Part shown: piece by piece, positions 46,510 to 55,286 of the stretch
How positions within the stretch are numbered: position 1 is the stretch's first letter
Layout: the number at the start of each line of letters is the position of its first letter
Assembly (NCBI RefSeq): GCF_016743775.1
Contig: NZ_JAEQMY010000009.1
Span: 94,872 to 158,871 of the forward strand
Length of the DNA: 64,000 nucleotides
Reading direction: 5' to 3'
Origin: Microvirga aerilata
GTDB lineage: Bacteria > Pseudomonadota > Alphaproteobacteria > Rhizobiales > Beijerinckiaceae
The notes under the pieces: generated by a model
Told to the model about the DNA's origin: nothing
What the model saw: the letters and a program-made list of their open reading frames with translations, nothing else
Database searches by the model: none
Translations under genes and position numbers: made by a program

Positions 46510-47232
46510 CTAGCGCGGCTCGCTTTCCAGGCACAGAAAGGTCGGGTCGAACTCGGCGATCTGCTGCAGGCGCGGCCAATCCTCGATGATCACCGTTTCT
46601 CCCCGCCAGACGATCACGCCCTCCGCCCGCAGCTCCTGGACGACCCGGTTCACGTGAACGGTGGAGAGCCCGAGGCAGTCGCCCAGCTCCGCCTGGGTCA
46701 GGGGGAGCTTGAAGCTGTGGCCTTCGGTAAGCCCGACCGCCTGAAGGCGCAGAAACAGCTCGCAGAGCAGGCTGGCGGCGTGCTCCAGGGCGGACTGGCG
46801 CCCGATGGTGACGATCCAGTGGCGATGGATGGCCGCGTCGACGGCGATGTTCACGCCCAGCAGGCGGGTCAGGTGCGGCTGGGTCTCGGAGATGACGCGC
46901 AGCGCCTCGTGAGGCACCACGCCCACGGTGCAGGCCGTCACGGCCATGACGCCATGATCCATCCGCTTGACCAGGAAGCTGTGGAGATCGACGAAGTCGC
47001 CGGGCACGTGCAGGGCCGTGATCTGGCGTTTGCCCGTGCGCACCAGGTTGTAGCGGGCGGCAAAGCCCGTGATCAGGAAGAGGCTCTCGGAGGGACGGTC
47101 CCCCTCCCGCGCCAGGTCCTCCCCCTTGGCCGCGGCCCTTTGCCGGACGACGGCCTGCTCCAGCAGCCGGCGCTCCGCGTCCGAGATGCGGTCGAACTGT
47201 TCAAGCTTCCGGATCAGAGGGGCGGCTGGCAT
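46510..47232 (-). CDS. Crp/Fnr family transcriptional regulator
   Basis: A 240-residue regulator with an N-terminal cyclic-nucleotide-binding-like barrel (EGDRPSESLFLITGFAARYN, VPGDFVDLHSFL) and a C-terminal HTH (LTQAELGDCLGLSTVHVNRVVQEL). The cysteines for an Fnr iron-sulfur cluster are absent, so it is not an oxygen sensor of that kind. Close to the FixK/CRP-like groups multiplied in rhizobia. Signal unknown. Confidence 0.9.
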   Translation of the reverse strand: MPAAPLIRKLEQFDRISDAERRLLEQAVVRQRAAAKGEDLAREGDRPSESLFLITGFAARYNLVRTGKRQITALHVPGDFVDLHSFLVKRMDHGVMAVTACTVGVVPHEALRVISETQPHLTRLLGVNIAVDAAIHRHWIVTIGRQSALEHAASLLCELFLRLQAVGLTEGHSFKLPLTQAELGDCLGLSTVHVNRVVQELRAEGVIVWRGETVIIEDWPRLQQIAEFDPTFLCLESEPR

Positions 47233-47380
47233 GAACGATTCCTGGGAGCGGTGGAACTGGGGAGCAGCTTAGACCAGATGCCGCAGGATGACGAGCAGGG
47301 CTGAGCCAGGCCCCGATCCCGACCCGTAAGCGGCCTTGCCGGAACGCGACAGCCCTTCTCCGGCCCGGAAAAAAGCACCC

Positions 47381-47908
47381 CTAGCGCAAAGCCCTCTCGA
47401 TGAAATCGGCGCGCTCCGAAACATCCGCCTTGGGCAAGATGCAAAGGTCGTAGCCCAGCGCCGGATAGGCCTCCAGCAGGCGGGAATACTCCGCTTCCGC
47501 CGCCGCGATGCCGTGACGCCGCTCGGGATCGGTTGCGTAGATCTCGGGCCATGGCGGCGCAAGAAACACCCTGCGGTGGTAGCGGTGCTCCCAACGGAGC
47601 GCGGCCAGGGCCGGCTCACCTGTGAGGTGCTGCAGCGCAGCCGCGGCATCGACCAGGCCCCTGTCGAAGAACACCCACCCGTCCGAGATGGCCGCCGATG
47701 CCCGGTCCTCGAGGGCCATGGCCATGGCGCGGCGCGCGAAGGCGGCCGCGTCGATCCAGGGAAGCGCCGATCCGCCCTCCTGCAATTCCTGCTTGACGAT
47801 TCGCCGGCCCGGCTCCTCCACGACCGCGTGGCCGCGCCTGCCGAGCTCGGCGAGCAATGTGGACTTTCCCCCGCCCGAACAGCCGGAAACAACGACAAAA
47901 CGCTCCAT
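47381..47908 (-). CDS. P-loop AAA-type ATPase/kinase (AAA_28-like)
   Basis: A 175-residue protein with Walker A GCSGGGKSTLL at residues about 8-18 and FFDRGLVDAA as a probable Walker B/DR motif. The EEPGRRIVKQ and YHRRVFLAPPWPEIY segments are typical of a group of predicted ATPases annotated AAA_28. The compact kinase-like fold suggests phosphorylation of a small molecule; the substrate is unknown. An ATG five codons upstream is possible. Confidence 0.8.
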   Translation of the reverse strand: MERFVVVSGCSGGGKSTLLAELGRRGHAVVEEPGRRIVKQELQEGGSALPWIDAAAFARRAMAMALEDRASAAISDGWVFFDRGLVDAAAALQHLTGEPALAALRWEHRYHRRVFLAPPWPEIYATDPERRHGIAAAEAEYSRLLEAYPALGYDLCILPKADVSERADFIERALR

Positions 47909-48089
47909 TTTCTCCCATCCCATGGTGTGACATCCGTGTTTTCTCAGTCTCCCGCCGGAGCGTCCGGCGCGAGGGCAACCGGCAGGGCCGCTCCGGTGTT
48001 GAAGCGGGTTAAGGGGATCCCCGAATGGACAGCCCGCTTGCAGCTTGGCAATGACCGGTTATCCTGCTTTCCCTTAGGTTAGAGCATTC

Positions 48090-49028
48090 ATGACCTCACT
48101 TCCTTTCGATCCCGACGACGAAGCGCTCCGCTGCCTTGTGGAGGCCCTCACGGAAAGCGGGCAGGCCGTGTCCATCTTCGATGCCGAGGATCATCTCCGC
48201 TACGCCAACAAAACCTACCAGGGCATGTTCCTGGGCGACTACGACGGCCCCCTCACCTTCGACGGCATCATCCGCCACGCGCACAGGAACGGGCTCGGCG
48301 TGCGCATCGACGACGGGGATGTGGAAGCCTTCCTGGCCAGAACCCGTGGCCGGCGCAGGAGCGTGCACCGCAAGTCGTTCGAGACCGACCTGCTGGATGG
48401 CCGCTGGTTCTGGATCGATCACACGGTGCTCCCGAACGGCTGGGTGCTGTCGGTCGGCGCCGACATCACGGCCCTGAAGAAGAACGAGAAGTCCCTGCGC
48501 CAGGCCCACGAGGCGGCCCTCAAGGCATCGCGGACCGATCAGCTCACCGGGCTGCCGAACCGCCGCCACATCCTGGGGCTGCTCGACGAGGCGCTCGCCG
48601 CCCACGAGGGCACGGGATCCGTCCTGTGCGTGGCCGTGATCGACATCGACCGCTTCAAGGCCATCAACGATTCCTATGGGCATGAGGCGGGCGACGCCGT
48701 GCTCGAGCATTTCGCCCGGACCTGCCGGGAACGGGTGCGGGCCCAGGACCATCTGGGCCGGACGGGCGGGGAGGAGTTCCTGCTGCTGCTGCCCGACGTC
48801 GGCATCGAGGGCGCCGTGCGCATCGTGGATCGCATCCGGGACGGCTTTCCTTCGGCGGTGCTGGGGCATGGCGAGCTCGAACTGCCGTGCACCTTCAGCG
48901 CGGGCGTGACCGAGGCCCTGCCGGACGACGACCGCAGCTCCATCCTGCGCCGGGCCGACCGGGCCCTTTACGCCGCCAAGGCGGCGGGACGCAACCAGAC
49001 CCGGATCGGCCTCGAAGCGAAGCGCTAG
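48090..49028 (+). CDS. PAS-GGDEF diguanylate cyclase
   Basis: A 312-residue cytoplasmic cyclase. The N-terminal PAS (QAVSIFDAEDHLRYANKTYQ) leads through a short coiled segment (KKNEKSLRQAHEAALKASR) into a complete GGDEF domain: DQLTGLPNRRHI, IDIDRFKAINDSYGHEAGD and GRTGGEEFLLL. An RxxD inhibitory site (RAQD) lies five residues before GGEEF. All catalytic residues are intact, in contrast to the GGDEF-EAL protein at 10.8 kb. It is expected to make cyclic di-GMP with product inhibition. Confidence 0.93.
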   Translation: MTSLPFDPDDEALRCLVEALTESGQAVSIFDAEDHLRYANKTYQGMFLGDYDGPLTFDGIIRHAHRNGLGVRIDDGDVEAFLARTRGRRRSVHRKSFETDLLDGRWFWIDHTVLPNGWVLSVGADITALKKNEKSLRQAHEAALKASRTDQLTGLPNRRHILGLLDEALAAHEGTGSVLCVAVIDIDRFKAINDSYGHEAGDAVLEHFARTCRERVRAQDHLGRTGGEEFLLLLPDVGIEGAVRIVDRIRDGFPSAVLGHGELELPCTFSAGVTEALPDDDRSSILRRADRALYAAKAAGRNQTRIGLEAKR

Positions 49029-49075
49029 AGCATTCCTCGGCGAAGCCGGTCCGGTTCGCCGCCGGAAAATGCGGC
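49027..49075. repeat. GAGCATT-type intergenic repeat
   Basis: An imperfect inverted repeat running from TAGAGCATTCC to GGAAAATGC with CGAAGCCGGTCCGGTTCG in between. It resembles the short dispersed elements with AGAGCATTTTC ... GGTTCGC ... GAAAATGC that are scattered between genes of Methylobacteriaceae and other rhizobia. Only one copy is in the window, so the call rests on memory. Confidence 0.4.
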
Positions 49076-49161
49076 AAACCAAAGCCTGGCGCCGATCCCA
49101 TGTGGGTGAAAACGGCGCCAGGGTTGCGGCGCACGGGGGCTGCGCGCGGGATCCGGGCCGC

Positions 49162-49701
49162 TCAGCAGGCGATCTGCGCCCCGGTCATGTGAACGGGCGT
49201 GATGGGCCTGACATCCCGGCCGGTCACGGCACAGGTGAGACGGGCCTCGGAGCGGCATTGCGGTCCCTTCGGGGGGCCTGCCCTCGGGCCGACGGCGAAC
49301 TGCACGGTCACCTCTCCGGGCGCGGTCTCGATGAAGCCCTCCACGGAGGACAGCCAGGTCTGGGCCACCACGTCGTCCGTGGCGCGCGCCTCGTTCACGG
49401 CGTTCTCCAGGCAGGCGGCCGCGGCCTCCTTCGGCTGCAGGGGCGTCAGCACCACCGGCTTGGCGATGGCCGCCGTGGCCTCCACCTCGGGAGCGGGCTT
49501 GGTCGCGGACGGCTGCGGCTCGGACGCCTCCGGATCGCCGCGGAACCCGTTGACCGACGCAAGCGCCAGAACCGCGAAGACGGCGGTCTGGACCGGGATG
49601 CGCTTGAGCTTGCCCAGGAGCGTCATCCGGCTGAAGAGCACGTGCCGGTAGGCATAAGCGAAGACGGCCACAAGGGTCAGGAAGATAACGGCTCGGAGCA
49701 T
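49162..49701 (-). CDS. membrane-anchored protein of unknown function
   Basis: A 179-residue protein with one or two N-terminal hydrophobic segments (LRAVIFLTLVAVFAYAY and IPVQTAVFAVLALASVNGF), a Pro/Ala-rich linker, and a small soluble domain with four cysteines (AAACLENAVNEARA, GPQCRSEARLTCAVTG, final Cys). The cysteines suggest disulfides in the periplasm. I recognise no family. The frame is open 20 codons further upstream but ATG 49701 begins the membrane segment. Confidence 0.6.
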   Translation of the reverse strand: MLRAVIFLTLVAVFAYAYRHVLFSRMTLLGKLKRIPVQTAVFAVLALASVNGFRGDPEASEPQPSATKPAPEVEATAAIAKPVVLTPLQPKEAAAACLENAVNEARATDDVVAQTWLSSVEGFIETAPGEVTVQFAVGPRAGPPKGPQCRSEARLTCAVTGRDVRPITPVHMTGAQIAC

Positions 49702-49976
49702 GATGAAACGGGCTCGCGCAGGGTCGGGCAAAGGACTGATTGATTCTGGGAACGCCCTCAATCTAGCGCAGGATCCTCAGCCTCGCATGGACTAAGTCCT
49801 GCTTTCCGCCGGCATGGTTAACCATGTTTTAAAATGCCCTTGGCGTGCGGCCGGAAAACGGGCCTACACTGCCATGACGTAGGGAGAGACAGTCCGTCGT
49901 CTCCTGCGTTTCGGGCATCCGGCAGGATTGCTCATCGGCCCATTCGAACGGTGGGTCCGCTCAGAAAGGTTGCAGC

Positions 49977-50342
49977 ATGAAGAGGTTGGTCACCGCCCGC
50001 GGCCCCATACCGGCTGCCCAGATGGACGGATACCTGATCGAGGAGGGGCTGCTCGACGGCATCATGATTCAGGTGAGCGACAGGGGCGGCAACCTGGAGA
50101 TGGCCTTTGCCGACCGGGACCTGCGCTACCTCTCGCAGTTCTCCGCAACGCAGCAGGCCCAGTGGCTGCAGGACGCGATGCTGCATTGCGAGGCCGGATG
50201 CGCGCTCGAGACCGCCGACGGCAAGCCCGCCTGGATCATCGACGAGGTGCCGCAAAGGCTCCCCTCCCCCATCAAGGCGATGCGCCCGGCCCGGGCGACC
50301 CCGGAGCTTCCCCCCGGGCTGGAGTTCCTGAGGCGCGGCTGA
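49977..50342 (+). CDS. small protein of unknown function
   Basis: A 121-residue soluble protein, acidic in the middle (IEEGLLDGIMIQVSDRGGNL), with two cysteines close together (LHCEAGCALE) and a Pro-rich basic end. AAAGG precedes ATG 49977. No family recognised. Confidence 0.5.
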   Translation: MKRLVTARGPIPAAQMDGYLIEEGLLDGIMIQVSDRGGNLEMAFADRDLRYLSQFSATQQAQWLQDAMLHCEAGCALETADGKPAWIIDEVPQRLPSPIKAMRPARATPELPPGLEFLRRG

Positions 50343-50739
50343 TCCCGCATCCCAGGCCCACCGGGGGACCTCCTTCGACCCGGAGCCGCCCCGCGGGCGC
50401 TTCGGACCAAGCCTGCGGGCGCTTGAGGCCCCGCCTGCGGGCGCTTGGCGAATGCGCAGGATTATCGAGAGCCCCGAACGTTGCATGACATCGGCTGTCC
50501 GAGCCGCCGGAATGCAAAATGAACTTACGTTGTTAAAGATTTCATTTGCATGACCGTTATCCTATGTTAGATTGAGTCGGACTCAGAGTAGACTTTTAGC
50601 GTATCAGCTAAGTACTGAGTACTATCACCAGCAGCGTGATCCTTTCCGGTACATCGTTTGTACCGATGTGTTACTTGTATCCAAGTAAAATTGATCCTTC
50701 CTGACGTATAGCTTCTCATTCCAGAAGATGAGGGAAGTT
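50343..50739 (+). promoter_or_regulatory. upstream region of the caspase gene
   Basis: About 400 bp without a gene. The left part has three copies of a CCTGCGGGCGCTT motif (50391, 50412 and 50434, the first variant) spaced about 22 bp. From about 50510 the DNA is markedly AT-rich. That part has two inverted repeats, TGAGTC-G-GACTCA (50573-50585) and ACATCG-TTTGTAC-CGATGT (near 50651). It very likely carries the promoter and operators of the caspase gene; no exact -35/-10 pair is claimed. Confidence 0.5.
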
Positions 50740-52239
50740 ATGGCTAAAAAAGCTCTCCTAGTAGCGATCAACGATTATGGCCACCCGGCGAACAATCTGC
50801 CGAGTTGCGTGGCCGATGCGCAGGCGATGGCGGACCTGTTCGAGACCCGGTTCGGCATCAACGACACGAAACAGCTTTTCGACAAGGAAGCCACGCTGGA
50901 AGCCGTCGAGGAGGGACTGGATTGGCTGTTCCAGGACGCCACCAAGGACGACCGGCTTATCTTCTACTTCTCCGGCCATGGCTATCAGGCCCCGAAGGGC
51001 ACGACGCTCGACGAGGTTCTCGTCCTGCGGGAGAACAAGTTTCTGCCAGACGACCGCTTGAGCAGCCTCAGCCAAGGGGTCCCGGAAGGAACCCTGACGG
51101 TGATCCTCGACTCCTGCTTCTCGGGCGGACTGGACAAGGTCCCGATCTTCTTCGACGACAGGGTCGAGCTCGCCATTCCCAAGCGCTGGACGCCGACCGA
51201 TCCGGACATGCTGACGGCCGAAGTGAAGAGCTTCAAGCGCGTCAAGAACTACCGGCCCTTCGGCTGCGAGCCCATCAACGGCATCAAAAGGAAGTCGTTC
51301 AAGCTCTCGTCCAAGGGGCTGTCGGTCAACCCTGCCTCACCGGACGAGGTGGCTCAACCGCGCCTGAACGGCCTCCTGCTTTCAGCCTGTCTCGAAACCG
51401 AGACGGCGTCGGCCTCGACAAGCAAGACGGACGGTCTGTCCGCATTCACATACGGGATCATCACGTCGCTCAAGGATCTGCCCGGCAACTGCTCGAACAT
51501 TTCTCTGATGGAAGCGGCGGCTTCCCAGCTGAGCACGCTCTCGTTCCGTCAGACGCCCGTTCTCAAGGAGCCTCCCGCTCCGCCCAACATCGCAAAGCGC
51601 AGCTTCATCACGTTCGACGAAGCTGCATCCAAGCCTGGTGCCGCGTCCCATGTGGCCAGTCCGGCGGAAATCATCGAAAGCATTTTCCGCTTGTTCCTCA
51701 AGCAAGGAGAGGGTGAAAAAATGACCGGTACACCGATCTATGGAAGCTCGCAGGACAAGGGTTTGTTGGATCTCCTGCCCGTGCTCATCAACGTTCTCTC
51801 GAAGGATTACCAGCCAGGCGCCCAAGGGGCTTCCAACGGCCAGTCGCAGGACAAGGGCCTGTTCGACCTCCTGCCCGTGCTGATCAACGTTCTGTCCAAA
51901 GGCTATCAGCCCGGCATGCAAGGATCCTCGGGGATGTCGTCCCAGGACAAGGGCATTCTCGACCTTCTGCCGGTGCTCCTCGGCGCCCTGACCAAGGGCT
52001 ACCAGCCGGGAATGCAGGCTCATTCGGGCGCCCAGTCGCAGGACAAGGGCATCTTCGATCTCCTGCCCGTCATCATCGGGGCCCTGACCAAGGGTTACCA
52101 GCCGGGAATGCCGAGCTACGGCGCTAGCCCGTCGCAGGACAAGGGCCTGATCGACCTTCTGCCCGTGCTCCTCGGGGCCTTGACCAAGGGCCATCAGCCC
52201 CAGGCCAATATGGGCATGGCCGGAGGGATGATCCACTGA
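50740..52239 (+). CDS. caspase-like (C14/metacaspase) protein with five C-terminal 32-residue repeats
   Basis: A 499-residue protein. Residues 1 to about 290 are a caspase-fold peptidase with the catalytic dyad His80 (FYFSGHGYQ) and Cys126 (ILDSCFSGG), like type I metacaspases. After a linker ending in LKQGEGEKM come five near-identical repeats from residue 337: SQDKG, a hydrophobic DLLPVLLGALTKG-type helix, then YQPG and a variable Gly/Ser spacer. The repeats could oligomerise, insert in membrane or be cleaved off. No signal peptide. ATG 50740 follows AGGGA; ATG 50728 is an alternative. No partner gene is adjacent. Confidence 0.88.
   Translation: MAKKALLVAINDYGHPANNLPSCVADAQAMADLFETRFGINDTKQLFDKEATLEAVEEGLDWLFQDATKDDRLIFYFSGHGYQAPKGTTLDEVLVLRENKFLPDDRLSSLSQGVPEGTLTVILDSCFSGGLDKVPIFFDDRVELAIPKRWTPTDPDMLTAEVKSFKRVKNYRPFGCEPINGIKRKSFKLSSKGLSVNPASPDEVAQPRLNGLLLSACLETETASASTSKTDGLSAFTYGIITSLKDLPGNCSNISLMEAAASQLSTLSFRQTPVLKEPPAPPNIAKRSFITFDEAASKPGAASHVASPAEIIESIFRLFLKQGEGEKMTGTPIYGSSQDKGLLDLLPVLINVLSKDYQPGAQGASNGQSQDKGLFDLLPVLINVLSKGYQPGMQGSSGMSSQDKGILDLLPVLLGALTKGYQPGMQAHSGAQSQDKGIFDLLPVIIGALTKGYQPGMPSYGASPSQDKGLIDLLPVLLGALTKGHQPQANMGMAGGMIH
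51704..51723 (+). promoter_or_regulatory. possible internal ribosome site and start inside the caspase gene
   Basis: AAGGAGAGGG at 51704-51713 lies eight bases before an in-frame ATG at 51721 (Met328). Translation from here would give a separate 172-residue product made almost only of the five repeats. It is a stronger ribosome site than that of the full-length gene. Confidence 0.4.
51748..52236 (+). repeat. five in-frame 96-bp repeats in the caspase gene
   Basis: Units start at 51748, 51844, 51940, 52036 and 52132, each 96 bp except the last. All begin with the codons for SQDKG. DNA identity between units is high but silent changes are present, which suggests selection on the protein rather than very recent slippage. 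Confidence 0.9.
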
Positions 52240-52281
52240 ACGGCCCCGAAGCGCCTCCGGACGCGAACGGTTGAACGCTCC

Positions 52282-52310
52282 TCTCCCAAGCCGGTCTCCG
52301 GCTTGGGAGA
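52282..52310 (+). terminator. terminator hairpin after the caspase gene
   Basis: A perfect 13-bp stem, TCTCCCAAGCCGG/CCGGCTTGGGAGA, with the loop TCT, 43 bp after the stop. Only a weak T-rich tail (TTGCTTTGG) follows. Confidence 0.65.
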
Positions 52311-52544
52311 TTGCTTTGGCGCACGGGCCCTCACCTGCGCGCAGCGCCCGCCATCCGCCTCGGCCTGGCGCGAGGACCGGGCCGGCCGCAGGACCCATGC
52401 AGCGATTTCATCAAACGGCCCAACCAAATCATGTGCGACGCACGGCGGGTCTGCGGCAGCGTAGCGCTGGTTCGAGGAACCGAGCACACGCGACCGAGGG
52501 AGACGATCTTGAAGCAGCGACCAGCACCGCGTTCCGCCGAGGCG

Positions 52545-52808
52545 ATGAAGACCCTGACCGCAGGCCTCACCATGCTTGCAGCCACGGCGCTCGCCGGCAC
52601 CGGCGCCCACGCCCAGCCTCCCCAGGAGGCCTGTGCGCGCTTGGCCAACCTGTTCATTCCGGCCTGGGCCATCGGCCTGCCCACCTCCGGCGCCGCTGAG
52701 ACAAGGCTACGTGACGCAACAGGCACCGGGCTGATCGCTCGAAGGGCAGGCCTTAGCGGGCCGGCCCTTCGAACCCCGCCCGTGCCTCATGCACCGCCGC
52801 GCCAGTAA
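52545..52808 (+). pseudogene. tannase/feruloyl esterase N-terminal remnant
   Basis: The frame from ATG 52545 encodes a signal peptide (MKTLTAGLTMLAATALAGTG) followed by CARLANLFIPAWAIGLPTSG, which matches the mature N-terminus of tannase/feruloyl-esterase family hydrolases. After about residue 55 the similarity stops and the frame ends at 52808, far short of the usual ~500 residues; no catalytic motif is present. It overlaps the end of the PRC-barrel gene on the other strand. A truncated, probably dead gene. Confidence 0.55.
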
Positions 52809-53338
52809 TCCTCCATCTCGCGCTCGCGCCCGAGGTCCCGGCTCTCGTCGGAGAGGGCCGGCGCGGCGCGCAAGGCTTCTTCCGTGACGTCGGTGCGGTA
52901 GCCTTCGAGCTCCGTATCGTAGGTGAGCTTGTCCCAGGGGATCGTGTGGTGATGGGCGCCCACGCCGAAGAACCCGCCGAAGGTCGCGTCCACGTAGAGC
53001 ACGCGTCCGCTCACCTTTTCGATCAGCAGCCGCTTGATGGTGCCGATCTGCGCGTTGTTGCGGTCGTAGACTGCCGTTCCCTCGACGCGGTCGCTCTCGA
53101 TGATCGGCCTGGAGGACGCGGGCCGCTTGATCGGGCCGTACAGATAGAAGCCGTTTTCCAGGATGCCGGCAACAACCACCGCGCGGCTCACATCGAGCGT
53201 CCATTCCTCGTCGGCTTCGATGGTCTGCGTCAGGATCCAGGGTCCCAGGTCGGGCGGCAGCTTGCTGCCGCGCGGCTCGTCGGTGAAGCCGCGAAGGCCC
53301 GGAGAGTTTGCGGCCTGGAACACATGATAGGTTCTCAC
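52787..53338 (-). CDS. PRC-barrel domain protein
   Basis: A 183-residue protein. Its second half is a PRC-barrel: VEGTAVYDRNNAQIGTIKRL, LIEKVSGRVLYVDATFGGFF and HTIPWDKLTYDTELEGY. The N-terminal part is unassigned. PRC-barrels occur in RimM and in many rhizobial stress proteins. The start is GTG 53338, five bases after GGGAGG; the frame is open six codons further. Confidence 0.82.
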   Translation of the reverse strand: MRTYHVFQAANSPGLRGFTDEPRGSKLPPDLGPWILTQTIEADEEWTLDVSRAVVVAGILENGFYLYGPIKRPASSRPIIESDRVEGTAVYDRNNAQIGTIKRLLIEKVSGRVLYVDATFGGFFGVGAHHHTIPWDKLTYDTELEGYRTDVTEEALRAAPALSDESRDLGREREMEDYWRGGA

Positions 53339-53441
53339 GACAGCCTCCCTCGTCACGAAGGGCGCCCCCGCATCATTGACTCACGATCACCGACGAAACG
53401 CAAGATGCGGCGCTGCGGGACCGGCCCGCTGGAGCCGACGC

Positions 53442-54125
53442 TCAGCGCACGGTCACCTGATCCTTGATCTTCTCGAAGGCCGTGCGGCGCAGCACCTTCT
53501 TGCGCATGAGGTCGTCGACGGAAGCGTAAGGGCGGCCTTTGATGATGGCGCGGCCGAGGGCGCCTGCGCCCTTGAGGCTGTTCAGCTGCGCGAAGGAGGC
53601 CGTGTTCAGATCGACGAGGGAGGTCTCCGCCGCAGCCAGGGGCTTTGCATCCGCAAGGCTCGCTTGCGGGGTGACGGTGCCCGTCATGTCCGTGTCGACG
53701 GGATCCGCAGGCGGCGGCGAGGCGACCGGCTTGAGGCTCGCCTGCGCTTTCAAGGGGGCCGCGTTGGCGGCGGGCGGAAGGGAAACTGGAAGGGAAACAG
53801 GCTGGTTCGAGGCGTCGGCGGGAACGTAGGAAGCAGCCTCCACGGCAGGGACCGCGCCACGGAGCGGCGGGTTGACCTCAACCGCCTCCAGGCGTGCGGT
53901 GTGGTTTACCAGGGTCGGCGGCTGCGGGATGGCAGGAGCCGCCTGCAGATCGGCTGCCGCGACCGCTCCCTGCGGCGACGGTCCGGTGCGGTGCGACCAC
54001 CACGACAGGCCGAGGCCGCCGGCGGCCATGAGGCCGATCACGAAGAAGACGCGCATGGCCTGGCGCAGGGCGCTGTCCTGCGGCGTGCGGGGTTCCTGGG
54101 TTCGGGAAAGATTACCAATCTGCAT
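53442..54125 (-). CDS. ComEA-like helix-hairpin-helix protein
   Basis: About 227 residues: an N-terminal membrane helix (VFFVIGLMAAGGLGLSWW), a long Pro/Ala-rich linker, and a C-terminal HhH domain (VDLNTASFAQLNSLKGAGAL, GRAIIKGRPYASVDDLMRKK). The layout, membrane anchor plus external HhH, is that of the DNA-uptake protein ComEA, but many rhizobial members have no proven competence role. The start is uncertain because ATG 54125 lacks a clear ribosome site. Confidence 0.75.
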   Translation of the reverse strand: MQIGNLSRTQEPRTPQDSALRQAMRVFFVIGLMAAGGLGLSWWSHRTGPSPQGAVAAADLQAAPAIPQPPTLVNHTARLEAVEVNPPLRGAVPAVEAASYVPADASNQPVSLPVSLPPAANAAPLKAQASLKPVASPPPADPVDTDMTGTVTPQASLADAKPLAAAETSLVDLNTASFAQLNSLKGAGALGRAIIKGRPYASVDDLMRKKVLRRTAFEKIKDQVTVR

Positions 54126-54281
54126 GGGTACTCGCACAAGGTTCGCCGAAAAAATCCAGATTGGACGCAAGGGTTAAACCCCGGATGTGGCGCAGGCGTG
54201 GCAACGAAAGCCGATCGTTCCGCGTCGGCACGGGCCTGCGGCCTCGGCGCGGGAGCGGCCGCAACGCTATCACGGCGCGCC

Positions 54282-55286
54282 CTAAACCCGGCGCGGGCGT
54301 GCGGGCACGCCAGGGGGGCATTCGAGGGCGGCCCGGTCCCACCCGCCGCGGTCGGCCGCCGCCGCATAGGTGGTGACGAGAAAGTCGTGCAGCAGGGCAT
54401 CGGGATCGGCGGCCCCGCGCAGGGTCTCGTAGGGCAGGATGAACTCACCCAGCGCGGTGTCGTAGGACGCGCCCGGCGTCACCGCCGCGTCGCGAAAGCC
54501 CGGCGGCTCGGGATAGGCATAAGCGTAGAAGGCGGCCTGCGGATAGGCGTCGCTGCCGGGCCAGAAGCCCGCGCTCGACACCTCGTGCGAATAGGCCTCG
54601 CGGGTGACGGCATCCGGCAGGCCCGGCACGCCGCCGGGATGGAGCGGCGCGTGGCGCCCGGAAAAGCGCGTGACAGCCAGATCGAAGCTGCCCCAGAAGA
54701 AGTGCACCGGCGACACCTTGCCGAGATAGCTGCTGCGAAAGAGCTTGAACACCCGGTCCGCCTGCACGAGGGCGCGCCAGAAGCGGTGCGCGGCGTCCGG
54801 GTCGTAGGATGCGTGGTACCAATCCTCGGAGAAGCGCACGGGATTGGGCACCTCGTTGGGCATCTCGTTGATGGCAACACGAATGCCGAGATCGGCCAGG
54901 AGGCCCACGAGGGCGGAATGAAAATCCGCGACGGCCTGCGGCTTCAGGTCCAGGTGCCGCTCGTCCCCGCGGCTGGTGCGAACGAGCAGGCGATGGGCGA
55001 TGAAGTCGAACTCGATCTCCAGGATCTCGCGGCCCGCCGGTATGGGCGAGGTGCCGAGGCCCCGGGCGGTCACGTAGAGCGGCACGTGCCAGCCGTGATT
55101 GACCCAAGGGGTGAGCGAGAGGCGAACCTTGCCGACGATCTGGGTCCAGAGCTGCAGGGTCGCGGCCGTGGCCCGCCAGGCCGGATAAGGCAGCTCGGGC
55201 CAAGCGGATGCTTCGAGCCTGCTCCCTGCGGCGTCCTCGGGTTCCGCGGGCCGGGACGGGGATCCACGTTCACGCGCAGCAGCCAT
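54282..55286 (-). CDS. DUF5996 family protein
   Basis: A 334-residue protein with the family's characteristic stretches WPELPYPAWRATAATLQLWT, VGKVRLSLTPWVNHGWHVPL, TSPIPAGREILEIEFDF and VHFFWGSFDLAVTRFSGR. Function unknown; no signal peptide. GGGAAGGGAATCG before ATG 55286 is a good ribosome site. Confidence 0.85.
   Translation of the reverse strand: MAAARERGSPSRPAEPEDAAGSRLEASAWPELPYPAWRATAATLQLWTQIVGKVRLSLTPWVNHGWHVPLYVTARGLGTSPIPAGREILEIEFDFIAHRLLVRTSRGDERHLDLKPQAVADFHSALVGLLADLGIRVAINEMPNEVPNPVRFSEDWYHASYDPDAAHRFWRALVQADRVFKLFRSSYLGKVSPVHFFWGSFDLAVTRFSGRHAPLHPGGVPGLPDAVTREAYSHEVSSAGFWPGSDAYPQAAFYAYAYPEPPGFRDAAVTPGASYDTALGEFILPYETLRGAADPDALLHDFLVTTYAAAADRGGWDRAALECPPGVPARPRRV

Noticed and set aside
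51748..52236. Caspase-gene repeats considered as a CRISPR array or satellite.
   Set aside because: The units are in frame, 96 bp long without unique spacers, and encode a conserved peptide.
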